The notes below the pieces were generated by a model. The model had not been told where the DNA came from and ran no database searches. It saw only the letters and a program-made list of their open reading frames with translations. Position numbers and translations under genes: made by a program. A stretch of 64,000 bases of DNA from Nannocystis sp. (GTDB taxonomy: Bacteria; Myxococcota_A; Polyangia; Nannocystales; Nannocystaceae): assembly GCA_016712315.1 (NCBI GenBank), contig JADJRG010000019.1:62001-126000 (forward strand), given 5' to 3'. Each line of letters begins with the position of its first letter. Position 1 is the first letter of the stretch. This document shows positions 17,195 through 25,795 of this stretch, piece after piece.

Positions 17195-18163
17195 TCAGCC
17201 GCCCGGGATCGTGCGCAAGGCGGCGGGGCGGCGGCCGCGGAGGGCGTATCGACGCTCGGCGTAGGCGACGTCCTCGACCCAGAGGCGGGCGGCCCTGCGG
17301 GTGATCGCGCCGCGCCAGAGGCCGGCGAGGCGACGGGCGACGGCGAAGCCGCAGCGATCCGAGGCCGCGAGGGTGGCCTCGATGACGGCGCAGCGGCCGG
17401 GCTCGATCGGGGTGGCGTGGGTCTCGACGACCGAGCCGCGGCCCTCGCCGTCGATGATGGTCATGACGATCGTGCGCGGGTCGGGGCAGTGGAAGGTGGC
17501 GTCGACCTCGACGGCGAGCGGGCCAAGGACGCGGTAGGCGACGCGGACGGTGAGGCAGTCGCCGCGATCTTCGAGGACTTGGAGGCGGGCGAAGGAGTGC
17601 GGGTGGAAGTGGGCGCCGTGCCAGGGATCGAGGCGGTTGGCGAGGACGTCGGCGGGCTCGCAGCGGGCCTCGACGCGGATCACGCCGGCGACGTAGCAGC
17701 CGGGCCGCGGGGCGAGGATCGGGGCGTCGGTGGCCGGCTCGCCGGCGCTGTCGGTCTGCACCCAGGCGAGTACGCCGTCGTCGTGGACTTGGTAGGGGCT
17801 CCAACGACCGTGGGGGCCGTCGCCGAGCTCGAGGCCGTGCCAGGGGCAGAGGAGGTTGTCGCCGCGGGTGCGCGCGCACTCGAGCGAGGCGCCCATGTGC
17901 GGGCAGGCCTCGGGGGCGGCGCGCAGGCGGCCGCTGGGGGTGCGCCAGAAGACGAGGGGGCGGCCGGCGATGGTGATCGCGCGGGGGACCGCGGTGATCC
18001 GGGCGCTGGCGTCGGCCACGTACCAGCCGCCGCCGGGTAAGGCGAGCGCGTGCGCGAGGGCGCGCTCGATCCGGGCGGGGTTCGCTTGCACCCAATCGGG
18101 GGCGCTAGAGATGGGGGCCGCTGGGGTTGTGGGTGGGTTTCCGAGGGTGTAGAGGCGGGTCAT
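17195..18163 (-). CDS. Rieske [2Fe-2S] oxygenase-like protein beside lycopene cyclase
   Basis: 322 aa. The Rieske cluster ligands are Cys87/His89 (EACPHMGASLEC) and Cys106/His109 (LLCPWHGLEL). A C-terminal domain follows with DPWHGAHFHPHSF (His182, 185, 187, 189), the place of the mononuclear iron ligands in ring-hydroxylating oxygenases. It lies 15 bases after the lycopene cyclase gene, so the two are one transcript. A ring-modifying carotenoid oxygenase (hydroxylation or ketolation of the beta-ring) is a reasonable inference; related Rieske proteins beside carotenoid genes exist in actinobacteria. Sterol or fatty-acyl substrates are not excluded. Confidence 0.83.
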   Translation of the reverse strand: MTRLYTLGNPPTTPAAPISSAPDWVQANPARIERALAHALALPGGGWYVADASARITAVPRAITIAGRPLVFWRTPSGRLRAAPEACPHMGASLECARTRGDNLLCPWHGLELGDGPHGRWSPYQVHDDGVLAWVQTDSAGEPATDAPILAPRPGCYVAGVIRVEARCEPADVLANRLDPWHGAHFHPHSFARLQVLEDRGDCLTVRVAYRVLGPLAVEVDATFHCPDPRTIVMTIIDGEGRGSVVETHATPIEPGRCAVIEATLAASDRCGFAVARRLAGLWRGAITRRAARLWVEDVAYAERRYALRGRRPAALRTIPGG

Positions 18164-18178
18164 GGGCTGGCTCTTAGG

Positions 18179-19369
18179 TCAGGTTCGAGGGGCGGCGACG
18201 GCGGGGCGCAGCCAGCGGGCGCGCGAGCGCAGGACCTCGCGGGTCATCGCGGCGAGGGGGGTGCTGGCCATCACGCGCATGGCCTCGACGGGGGTGGCCT
18301 GGTCGCTGAGGAAGCGGATGAGCAGCTCGGGCGGGAGCTTCTCGAAGAGGTCGAGGAAGAGATCAGGGGCGCGCTCGGGGTAGCGGGCGATCTGGGAGAG
18401 GAAGACGCGATCCATGGCGACGGCGAGGGCGCCGCGCGGCTCGGGGGGCTCGATGAGGGCGCCAGGCGGGGCGTCGCGGAGGCGGCGGGCGAGATCACGG
18501 GTGGTCCGCTGGATCGCGAGGAAGGCGTAGCCAGTGGAGGCCTTGGCGACGCCGCCGCGCAGGCCGAGGTTGTAGATCCTCGGGCTCTGACGCGGCGCGG
18601 CCGGGGCGGTGGTCATGGGGATGACGCCGCGCTCTCGCATGAGGATCTCGAAGTCTTCGAGGCCGAAGCGCTCGCGCAGGTAGCCGCGGATCGCGGCGTC
18701 GTAGGCGTCGTCGGGCAGGAGGGCGGGGGTGAAGTAGGTGGCCTCGACGAGGGCGCGGTCGGCGGCGTAGGGGAGCACGTAAAAGAAGTGGAGGCCGCCG
18801 CGCTGGGAGGGGGTGAAGTCCATCAAGGTGGCGAGGCCAGGGGTGAAGACGGGGCGCGGGGCGCGGAGCTCCCAGCCGACGAAGTGCTGGAGCAGGGTGA
18901 GCTCGCTCGGGTCGGGCGGGGCGCCGGGGCGGCTGTCGAAGACCAGCGACGCGCGGACGGTGCCGGCTGAGCTGTCTACAAGGACATGATCGCCGCGATC
19001 GTCGAGGCGATCGACGTGGACGCCGAGGTGGAGCTCGATGCCCGCGGCGGCGAGGCGGGCGCGGGCGGCCCGGTAGAACGCGTCGCCGGGGAGCTGGACG
19101 TAAGGGAGGCGGGCGGCGCCGCGCTCGACCCGTCGCCCAGGGGCGAGCAGCTCCCAGCGGCTCCAGCGATCGCTGACGGCGTCGGCGAAGAGGTGGGGCT
19201 CGACGGGCCAGTAGCACCACGTGCGATCGCGGGTGTACTCGCGGCGGGGCTCGAGCACGAGGACGCGGCGCGTTCGCGCTCGCCCGCCGAGGCCGAGCTG
19301 CGCGGCGAGGCTGAGGCCAGCGCACCCTCCCCCGACGATCACGATGTCGGCGTTCACAGGGGCAACCAT
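18179..19369 (-). CDS. crtY: Lycopene beta-cyclase, CrtY-type
   Basis: 396 aa from the ATG at 19369; a TTG at 19393 is in frame but unneeded. The FAD-binding motif DIVIVGGGCAGLSLAAQL opens the protein, followed by RDRTWCYW (CrtY signature), YVQLPGDAFYRAA, HFFYVLPYAADRALVEATYF (equivalent of the cyclase active-site region with Glu) and GLRGGVAKASTGYAFLAIQR, a well-conserved CrtY block. It forms the beta-ionone rings of carotenoids at the membrane. The other crt genes (crtE, crtB, crtI) are not in this window. Transcribed with the Rieske gene. Confidence 0.9.
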   Translation of the reverse strand: MVAPVNADIVIVGGGCAGLSLAAQLGLGGRARTRRVLVLEPRREYTRDRTWCYWPVEPHLFADAVSDRWSRWELLAPGRRVERGAARLPYVQLPGDAFYRAARARLAAAGIELHLGVHVDRLDDRGDHVLVDSSAGTVRASLVFDSRPGAPPDPSELTLLQHFVGWELRAPRPVFTPGLATLMDFTPSQRGGLHFFYVLPYAADRALVEATYFTPALLPDDAYDAAIRGYLRERFGLEDFEILMRERGVIPMTTAPAAPRQSPRIYNLGLRGGVAKASTGYAFLAIQRTTRDLARRLRDAPPGALIEPPEPRGALAVAMDRVFLSQIARYPERAPDLFLDLFEKLPPELLIRFLSDQATPVEAMRVMASTPLAAMTREVLRSRARWLRPAVAAPRT

Positions 19370-19509
19370 GGCCGGACTCGAGGCGGCGGACAAGGCGCCT
19401 GGGTCGGTCCCGCGACGTCGCTCGTAGCGCGGCGTAGAGGGGGCTCAGGGGCGGCGTCGCGGTCGTACGGGGCGGGGCGAGGCGAGGGGCTTCGTGGTAG
19501 GTTGTCGCC

Positions 19510-20811
19510 ATGCGAGATACGTCGCTCCTTCGTGCGCGCATGCAGGCGGTCTTGTGGGCGCCCGCGGCGCTCGGGCTCTTCGGTTCGGCTTGTGATCCCG
19601 CGGGCAAGACAGAGGCGCAGCCGCAGGTCGCGGAGGCGGCGAAGCCGGCGGTCGCCGCGGCGGCGCCAGCGCCCGCGGGTGAGGCCGCGGCGAGCGCTCC
19701 GGCGGCGCCGAGCTATCCAGAGCGCTGGGGGATGGACCCGTACGATCCGGAGTCGGAGGAGGAGCACGGCTGCGTGGTAGGCGACTGGTGCGGGCCGCTC
19801 GCCGCGGCGAAGCCGTTCGCGAACGTGGGCGCGGGCGAAGAGATGGGCTGCCCCGCGCGCGTGCACCACGTGCCGGACGCGAAGGTGAAGAAGACCGATA
19901 AGGTGTATGTCGGCTTCTCGTTCGATCCGATGATGCAAGGGCGGCTGCGGCCGATGGCGACGCGAGAGGGGCGGGAGGCGGCGAAGAGCGACGATCTGTG
20001 CTGCTACCACTGGTACAACTACTGCTCAGGGCGGCCGCTGCTGGCCGAGGATGACGAGGACTCGGCGCAGGTCGCACCGGTGACGGCGGAGCAGGCGTGG
20101 TCGCGCGGCGAGGTGGCGCCGATGGGCGCGATCGATCCGGCGCTGCGCGAGCACGTGGCGGCGCTGTGGCTGCGTGACGCGCGGCTCGAGCACGCCTCGA
20201 TCGCTTCGTTCGCGCGGACGACCTTGGAGCTGCTGGCGGTGGGCGCCGCGCCGTGGCTGATCGCGGCGAGCCAGCGCGCGGGGCTCGATGAGGTCGAGCA
20301 CGCGGAGGCTTGCTTCGCGTTGGCCTCGCGCTACGCGGGGGAGCCGCTGGGCCCCGGGCCGCTGCCAGCGCTGCCGCCTCGGGCGCTGGACCTGGCGGGG
20401 CTGGCGGAGGCGACGTTCATCGAGGGTTGCGTGGGCGAGACGATCGCGGCGCTGGTGGCGACGCGGGCGGCGCAGCAGTGCACGGATCCGACGATCACGC
20501 CGGTGCTGGCGAAGATCGCCGAGGACGAGGCGCGCCACGCGGAGCTGGCGTGGGCGACGGTGACCGACGCGCTGCTGCGCGGCGGCACGGCGGTGGCCGC
20601 GGCGGTGCGGGCGGCGGCAGAGCGGATCCGCGCGCGTACGTTGGCGCCGGCGCCGACCGGGCCGTCGTGGGCGGCGCCGCTGCTGGCCGCGCACGGGCGC
20701 TTGGACGAGGCGTCGGCGGCGCAGGCCCGTGTCGACGCTTGGCGGGAGATCATCGAGCCGACGCTGGAGGAGCTGCTGGCAGCGGCGCCCAAGGCGCTGC
20801 GGGCGGTTTAA
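19510..20811 (+). CDS. Lipoprotein with C-terminal ferritin-like diiron domain
   Basis: 433 aa. Signal with lipobox FGSA-C (Cys28), then an Ala/Pro linker to ~70. Residues ~70-185 form a Cys-rich domain (GCVVGDWCGPLA, GCPARVHH, DDLCCYHWYNYCSG). Residues ~205-375 are a ferritin-like four-helix bundle with all expected ligands: E227/H228 (RLEHASIASFARTTLEL), E263/H264 (DEVEHAEACF), E310 (EGCVGETIAAL), and E340/H343 (EDEARHAELAW). So a diiron-carboxylate protein anchored outside the cytoplasm. Activity (oxidase, peroxide detoxification or hydroxylation) cannot be told. Divergent from crtY, convergent with a sigma factor. Confidence 0.8.
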   Translation: MRDTSLLRARMQAVLWAPAALGLFGSACDPAGKTEAQPQVAEAAKPAVAAAAPAPAGEAAASAPAAPSYPERWGMDPYDPESEEEHGCVVGDWCGPLAAAKPFANVGAGEEMGCPARVHHVPDAKVKKTDKVYVGFSFDPMMQGRLRPMATREGREAAKSDDLCCYHWYNYCSGRPLLAEDDEDSAQVAPVTAEQAWSRGEVAPMGAIDPALREHVAALWLRDARLEHASIASFARTTLELLAVGAAPWLIAASQRAGLDEVEHAEACFALASRYAGEPLGPGPLPALPPRALDLAGLAEATFIEGCVGETIAALVATRAAQQCTDPTITPVLAKIAEDEARHAELAWATVTDALLRGGTAVAAAVRAAAERIRARTLAPAPTGPSWAAPLLAAHGRLDEASAAQARVDAWREIIEPTLEELLAAAPKALRAV

Positions 20812-20822
20812 CCGGCGTCGCG

Positions 20823-21452
20823 TCAGGCTTCGGGCGCGCGGGCGAGGCCGCCGCGGATCTGCGCGGCCCAGCGCTCGAGGTCGCTGAGGGTGCTCTCGAT
20901 GAGGGCCGGCGCCTCTTGGGCGTCGCGTAGGGCTCGGGTGAGGAGCTGCTTGGCGCGGCGGATCCTCGTGCGAACTGTCCCTTCGGGCAGGTCGAGGACT
21001 TGCGCGAGCTCAGGGGCGCGCATCTTCTCCCAAAAGTAGAGCTCGAGGACGACCTGATGCTCGATGGGGATCCGGCGGAGGGCGGCGAGCAGGAGGCGCT
21101 CTTCGTCGCGGCGGGCGAGGATCGACGGCGGCGAGGGGCTGAGGTCGTGGACCGAGACTCGCTCGAGGAAGTCGACGCGGTCGCCGTCGCGGCGGCGCTG
21201 GCGGTAGTAGCGGCTGAGCACGTTGTGGGCGACGGCGAAGAGGTAGGTGCGGAAGCTGGCGTCGCCGCGGAAGCGCTGAGGCGCCTCGATGAGGGCGAGG
21301 AAGGTGCGTTGGATCAGGTCGGAGCTGTCGCCGCTGACCTTGTTGCGGAAGAAGCGGGCGATCGCCTCGTAGTGGCGCTCAAAGAGGGCCTCGCCGGCGC
21401 GGCGATCGCCGGCTCGCCATGCGGCGAGCATGGCCTCGTCGGTGGGATCCAT
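20823..21452 (-). CDS. ECF-type RNA polymerase sigma factor
   Basis: 209 aa. Region 2: LFERHYEAIARFFRNKVSGDSSDLIQRTFLALIEAPQRFRGDASFRTYLFAVAHNVLSRYYRQRRR. Region 4: ALRRIPIEHQVVLELYFWEKMRAPELAQVLDLPEGTVRTRIRRAKQLL. The C-terminal ~35 residues (ESTLSDLERWAAQIRGGL) form an extra helix often seen in myxobacterial ECF factors. No anti-sigma gene is adjacent. It converges with the ferritin-like lipoprotein gene and is followed upstream by a kinase gene on the same strand. Confidence 0.92.
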   Translation of the reverse strand: MDPTDEAMLAAWRAGDRRAGEALFERHYEAIARFFRNKVSGDSSDLIQRTFLALIEAPQRFRGDASFRTYLFAVAHNVLSRYYRQRRRDGDRVDFLERVSVHDLSPSPPSILARRDEERLLLAALRRIPIEHQVVLELYFWEKMRAPELAQVLDLPEGTVRTRIRRAKQLLTRALRDAQEAPALIESTLSDLERWAAQIRGGLARAPEA

Positions 21453-21529
21453 AGCGGGAGCATAACGAAGGCGCGCAGCGATCGGCCTCTGCCGGGGGAT
21501 CGTGTCCGCGCGCGATCACGGCGCGGTGC

Positions 21530-23086
21530 TCAGGGGGGATAGCCGGTGATCGCGCGTAAGGCCCGGTAAAGCGGGCGCAGGCGGGGGTAGATCGGACAAA
21601 AGACCTCGCGGTAGAGGCGGTCGTAGCGGGCGCTGGCGTCAGGGCGAGGGGTGAAGGTGTCGCCCTCGTGGGTCATGGCGGCGACCGCGGCGGGGAAATT
21701 TTCAAAGATCCCGAGGCCGACGGCGGCGACGATCGCCGCGCCCAAGGCGGAGCTCTCGCGGATCCGCGGGCGCGTGGCGGGGAGGCCGAAGATGTCGGCG
21801 GTGATCTGCATGGCGACGTCGCTGCGCGCGCCTCCACCCGCGACCATGAGGCGGCGCAGGGAGGCGCGGGAGCGCGCTTCGATCCGCTCCTTGCCCTCAC
21901 GTAAGGCGTAGGCGATGCCCTCGAGCAGGGCGCGGTAGACGTGGGCGCGGGTGTGAAAGTCGGCGAAGCCGAGGATCGCGCCGCGGGCCTCAGGGCCAGG
22001 CTCACGGACGCCCGGCGACCAGTAGGGGTGGAGGATGAGGCCGTCGGCGCCTGGGGGGATCGACTCGATCATTTGATCGAGCAGGGCCTCGGGGGCGACG
22101 CCCTCACGAGCGGCGCGCTCGACCTCGGGTGCGCCGAAGTTGTCGCGGAACCACGTGACCATCCAGTAGCCGCGGTAGATCTGGATCTCGGCGTTGTAGG
22201 CGCCAGGGTTGGCGGCTGGGAAGGGGGGGATGTGCGGGACGGCCTCGAGGTAACGATCGGTGGCGACGTTGATCGTGGCGGTGGTGCCGTAGCTGAGACA
22301 GGCTGTCTCTGGGGACAGAGAGCCGACGCCGAGCACCTCGCAGGCCTTGTCGGCGGCGGCGGCGATGAGAGGGAGGCCGAGGGGGATGCCGGTGGCGGCG
22401 GCGGCGGCGGCGGTGATCGTGCCGAGGCGCTGACCGGGGGCGATCAGCTCGGGGAGCTTGTCCGGCTCGACGCGGACGGCCTGCCACTTCCAGTCGCCGG
22501 CGGCGGCCCAGCGCTGGCGCTTGTAGTCGAAGGGGATGTAGCCGACTTGGCAGCCGACGGAGTCGACGTAACGATCGGTGAGGCGGTGGGTGAGGTAGCC
22601 AGAGAGCAGCAGGTACTTGGCGGTGCGCGACCAGATCTCTGGTTGGCGCTCGCGGATCCAGTTGGCCTCAGCGGCGGCCTGGAAGTTGGCGACGGTGTCG
22701 GCGACGCCGGCGAGGCGGAGCAGCGGGCCCCAGATCCCGCGGATCGGCGGCTGGCCGGCGATCCGGCGGGCGTCGGGCCAGAGGATCGCCGGCCGCAGTG
22801 GGAGGCCTCGCTCGTCGAGGTTGACGACGGTGCCGCGCTGGCAGGTGAGGGCGACGGCGGCGATCCGCTGGCGATCGACGCCGGGCCGGGTCCAGAGGGC
22901 CTGACAAGCCTCGGCGAGTCGGTCAAAGAAGACGGGCGCGTCTTGCTCGGTCCAGCCGGGCTGGGGCGCGGCGTAGGGGCCGAGCTGCGCGCTGGCGAGG
23001 GCGATCTGAGCGCCGCTGGGGTCGAAGAGGACGGCGCGGACGCTCTGAGTGCCGACGTCGATCGCGAGGAGGTGCGGCTCAGGCAT
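21530..23086 (-). CDS. FGGY-family carbohydrate kinase
   Basis: 518 aa. N-terminal phosphate loop LLAIDVGTQSVRAVLFD, Gln-containing GWTEQDAPVFFDRL, then SCLSYGTTATINV-type phosphate-2 motif and the FGGY C-terminal block RRLMVAGGGARSDVAMQITADIFGLPATRP. The family phosphorylates sugars or polyols such as xylulose, glycerol, ribulose or erythritol; this member does not match one subgroup clearly by eye. Its start is 154 bases from the FIST gene on the other strand, with a strong inverted repeat in the gap. Confidence 0.88.
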   Translation of the reverse strand: MPEPHLLAIDVGTQSVRAVLFDPSGAQIALASAQLGPYAAPQPGWTEQDAPVFFDRLAEACQALWTRPGVDRQRIAAVALTCQRGTVVNLDERGLPLRPAILWPDARRIAGQPPIRGIWGPLLRLAGVADTVANFQAAAEANWIRERQPEIWSRTAKYLLLSGYLTHRLTDRYVDSVGCQVGYIPFDYKRQRWAAAGDWKWQAVRVEPDKLPELIAPGQRLGTITAAAAAATGIPLGLPLIAAAADKACEVLGVGSLSPETACLSYGTTATINVATDRYLEAVPHIPPFPAANPGAYNAEIQIYRGYWMVTWFRDNFGAPEVERAAREGVAPEALLDQMIESIPPGADGLILHPYWSPGVREPGPEARGAILGFADFHTRAHVYRALLEGIAYALREGKERIEARSRASLRRLMVAGGGARSDVAMQITADIFGLPATRPRIRESSALGAAIVAAVGLGIFENFPAAVAAMTHEGDTFTPRPDASARYDRLYREVFCPIYPRLRPLYRALRAITGYPP

Positions 23087-23113
23087 AGGTGTCCGCTGAT
23101 GAGTCTACGTGAT

Positions 23114-23160
23114 GGCGCAGAGGCGCGCGCGGGCGCTCGAACTGCGCGCGCCTCTGCGCC
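23114..23160. repeat. 17-bp perfect inverted repeat between divergent genes
   Basis: GGCGCAGAGGCGCGCGC at 23114-23130 and its exact complement at 23144-23160, separated by 13 bases. It lies 28 bases upstream of the kinase start and 81 bases upstream of the FIST gene. In a divergent gap a terminator is not expected for either gene, so this may be an operator, a cruciform/hairpin element or a leader structure. Confidence 0.6.
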
Positions 23161-23240
23161 TGGATGTCGCCCGTAGGCGCCAGTTTACGAGCCTCATGGG
23201 GCTCGATAGCCTCTATCCTCGGCTGTTAGGGGGTGCTGGG

Positions 23241-24404
23241 ATGGAAATTGCTCTGGTGGCTTTTCACGCGGATCGAGGCTGGAGCGCGCCGTTGCCGGCG
23301 CTGGACGGGCCGCGGACGCTGGTGGTGGTCTTCGGCGCGAGCCGCTACCTCGATGACCCAGCGCCGCTGCTGGAGGCCCGCGCGGCGCTGTCACAGGCGC
23401 AGTGGATCGGCTGCTCGACGGCGGGTGAGATCTTCGGGGCGAAGATCTACGACGAGTCGTTGGCGCTGGCGATCGTCCGCTTCTCCGCCGACAAGAAGAC
23501 GCGGCTGCAGGGGATGATCGCGCCGATCGCGGCGGCGACGGAGTCGTTCGCGACAGGGGCGGCGATCGGCGAGGCGTTGGCAGGTGAGGGGCTGCGGGGG
23601 GTCTTTGTCCTGTCCGACGGGCTGAAGGTGAACGGCACGGAGCTGGTGCGCGGGCTGAGCAGCGCGCTGCCGGCCGAGGTGGTGGTGACGGGCGGGCTGG
23701 CCGGTGACGGCGATCGCTTCGCGCGGACGTGGGTGCTCGGCGGGGACGGTCTACCGCGTGAGGGCCACGTGGCGGCGATCGCCCTCTATGGCGAGCACTT
23801 GCGGATCGGCCACGGATTTAAGGGCGGCTGGGACGCGTTCGGGCCGCGGCGTACGGTGACTCGCTCGGAGGGGAACGTGCTCTTCGAGCTCGACGGGCGG
23901 CCGGCGCTGCAGCTCTATAAGGAGTATCTGGGCGAGCGGGCGAGCGGGCTGCCGGCGACGGGGCTGCTCTTCCCGCTGGCGCTGAGCGGGGAGGACGCGG
24001 GGCGGATGATCGTGCGCACGATCTTGGCGATCGATGAGGCGAAGGACGCGCTGATCTTCGCCGGAGATGTCCCGACAGGGGCGCGCGCGCAGCTCATGAA
24101 GGCGAATTTTGACCGGCTGATCGAGGGCGCGGAGGCGGCGGGCGAGGGCGCCCGGACGACGCTGGGGTTGACAGGCGAGGAGGCGCCGGTCGGCGGTGTG
24201 TTGACGCTGGCGATCTCGTGCGTGGGCCGCCGCTTGGTCCTGGGCGAGCGCTGCGAGGAGGAGGTGGAGGCGACGCTCGAGGCGCTGCCGGCCGGCGCGC
24301 AGCAGATCGGCTTCTACTCGTACGGGGAGCTCTCTCCGCACGCCAGCGGTGGGTGCGAGCTGCACAACCAGACGATGACTCTGACGATCATCTGTGAGCT
24401 CTGA
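23241..24404 (+). CDS. FIST domain sensor protein
   Basis: About 387 aa from the ATG at 23241; upstream in-frame starts would translate through the inverted repeat. FIST_N is seen as RTLVVVFGASRYLD...QWIGCSTAGEIFGAKIYDESLALAIVRF and GVFVLSDGLKVNGTELVRGLSSALP...VVVTGGLAGDGDRFARTWVLG. FIST_C follows, with ALQLYKEYLGERASGLPATGLLFPLAL and the hallmark end GFYSYGELSPHASGGCELHNQTMTLTII. FIST domains are predicted intracellular sensors of small ligands such as amino acids. The histidine kinase gene overlaps its end by 11 bases, so the two are a sensor/transducer pair. Confidence 0.9.
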   Translation: MEIALVAFHADRGWSAPLPALDGPRTLVVVFGASRYLDDPAPLLEARAALSQAQWIGCSTAGEIFGAKIYDESLALAIVRFSADKKTRLQGMIAPIAAATESFATGAAIGEALAGEGLRGVFVLSDGLKVNGTELVRGLSSALPAEVVVTGGLAGDGDRFARTWVLGGDGLPREGHVAAIALYGEHLRIGHGFKGGWDAFGPRRTVTRSEGNVLFELDGRPALQLYKEYLGERASGLPATGLLFPLALSGEDAGRMIVRTILAIDEAKDALIFAGDVPTGARAQLMKANFDRLIEGAEAAGEGARTTLGLTGEEAPVGGVLTLAISCVGRRLVLGERCEEEVEATLEALPAGAQQIGFYSYGELSPHASGGCELHNQTMTLTIICEL

Positions 24405-25779
24405 GCCGAACCATCACAAGCTGCTGCTGCGGCAGCTTCGGCGCCTCGGGGTCGTCGATCCTTCGCGCGCGCCGAGCGCGGCGGAGTGGGCGGGGCTGCT
24501 GGCGGTGGTCAGCCGGACGTACACGAGCGGCGAGGAGGATCGCGCGCTGCTGGAGCGGTCGCTCGAGGTGTCATCGAGCGAGATGGAGGCGCTCTATGAG
24601 GATCTTCGTCGGGCGTCGGAGGGGCGGGTGGCGGTCGAGCGTGACCGCCTGCGCTCGATCGTAGAGGCGCTGTCGGACGGGCTGTGCGTCCTGGATGAAG
24701 CGGGCGCGGCGCTCGGGCTCAACCACGCGGGGGCGGCGATGTTGGGGACGAGCGCGGAGTCGTTGATCGGCGCGCCGGCGCTCGAGCGCTTCAGGCTGCG
24801 GCGTGAGGGCCGAGGTGAGGTGATCGCGGCGGCGCTGGCGATGGCGCAGGTCGCCGCGGGCGAGGCGATCGCGTTCGACGACTCGCTGCTGCTGCGCGAG
24901 GGGCGGCCGCCGCTGCCGGTGTCGTGCACGCTGACGCCGCTGCGCGAGCGCGGCGCCGTGGTCGGCGCGGTGTTCTTGTTCCACGACATGAGCGAGGTGC
25001 GACGCTCCGAGGAGGAGCTGCGGCGGCTGAACGACGCGCTGCTCACCGCGCGCGACCGGGCGTTGGACGCGAACAGGGCGAAGAGCGCGTTCTTGGCGAA
25101 CATGAGCCACGAGCTGCGGACGCCGCTGAACGCGATCCTCGGCTACAGCGAGATGGTCGACGAAGAGGCGGAGGAGCTCGGGCTGCCGACGCTGCGCGAG
25201 GATAACCGGCGGATCCATGTCTCGGCGATCCACCTGCTGCAGGTGATCAGCGACGTGCTCGACGTCTCGAAGATCGAGGCGGGCAAGATGACGCTCGATC
25301 GCGAGCTCTTCGCCGTGCAGGAGCTGGTCGATGAGGTGGCGATGATCGCGCTGCCGCTGGTCGAGCGCCGCGGGAACTCGCTGACGATCGTCCGCGATCC
25401 TCGGGTCGATCGTATGAATTCCGACAGGATGAAGCTGAAGCAGGCGCTGTTCAACCTGCTCAGCAACGCGGCGAAGTTCACCCGTGAGGGGTCAATACGG
25501 CTAGTGATAGGCTTCGAGGCGGCGCCGGCGGGGGCGCGCTACCGCTTCGCGGTGTTTGACAGCGGGATCGGGGTCGCTCCTGATCGGCTGGGCGCGCTCT
25601 TCGAGGCGTTCACTCAGGCCGACGCGGGGATCAGCCGCGACTACGGCGGCACCGGGCTGGGCCTGACGATCACGCGCGAATTCTGTCGGATGATGGGCGG
25701 CGAGATCGGGGTGGAGAGCCGCGTCGGCGAGGGCTCGTGCTTCTGGCTCGACCTGCCGGCGATCGCGCCGGCAGGGTGA
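24394..25779 (+). CDS. PAS-domain hybrid-lacking sensor histidine kinase
   Basis: 461 aa, cytoplasmic (no membrane helix). Residues ~75-205 are a PAS domain (SIVEALSDGLCVLDEAGAALGLNHAGAAMLG...VVGAVFLFHDMSEVRRSEEEL) followed by a coiled coil. HisKA has the phosphoacceptor His239 in FLANMSHELRTPLNAILGY. The HATPase_c domain has N-box FNLLSNAAKFT, G1 DSGIGVAP, and G2 GGTGLGLTI. GTG start at 24394 overlapping the FIST gene. No receiver domain or response regulator is adjacent, so its output partner is elsewhere. It probably reports FIST ligand state by phosphorylation (inference). Confidence 0.93.
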   Translation: MSSEPNHHKLLLRQLRRLGVVDPSRAPSAAEWAGLLAVVSRTYTSGEEDRALLERSLEVSSSEMEALYEDLRRASEGRVAVERDRLRSIVEALSDGLCVLDEAGAALGLNHAGAAMLGTSAESLIGAPALERFRLRREGRGEVIAAALAMAQVAAGEAIAFDDSLLLREGRPPLPVSCTLTPLRERGAVVGAVFLFHDMSEVRRSEEELRRLNDALLTARDRALDANRAKSAFLANMSHELRTPLNAILGYSEMVDEEAEELGLPTLREDNRRIHVSAIHLLQVISDVLDVSKIEAGKMTLDRELFAVQELVDEVAMIALPLVERRGNSLTIVRDPRVDRMNSDRMKLKQALFNLLSNAAKFTREGSIRLVIGFEAAPAGARYRFAVFDSGIGVAPDRLGALFEAFTQADAGISRDYGGTGLGLTITREFCRMMGGEIGVESRVGEGSCFWLDLPAIAPAG

Positions 25780-25795
25780 CGCGTCGCTCAGACGA

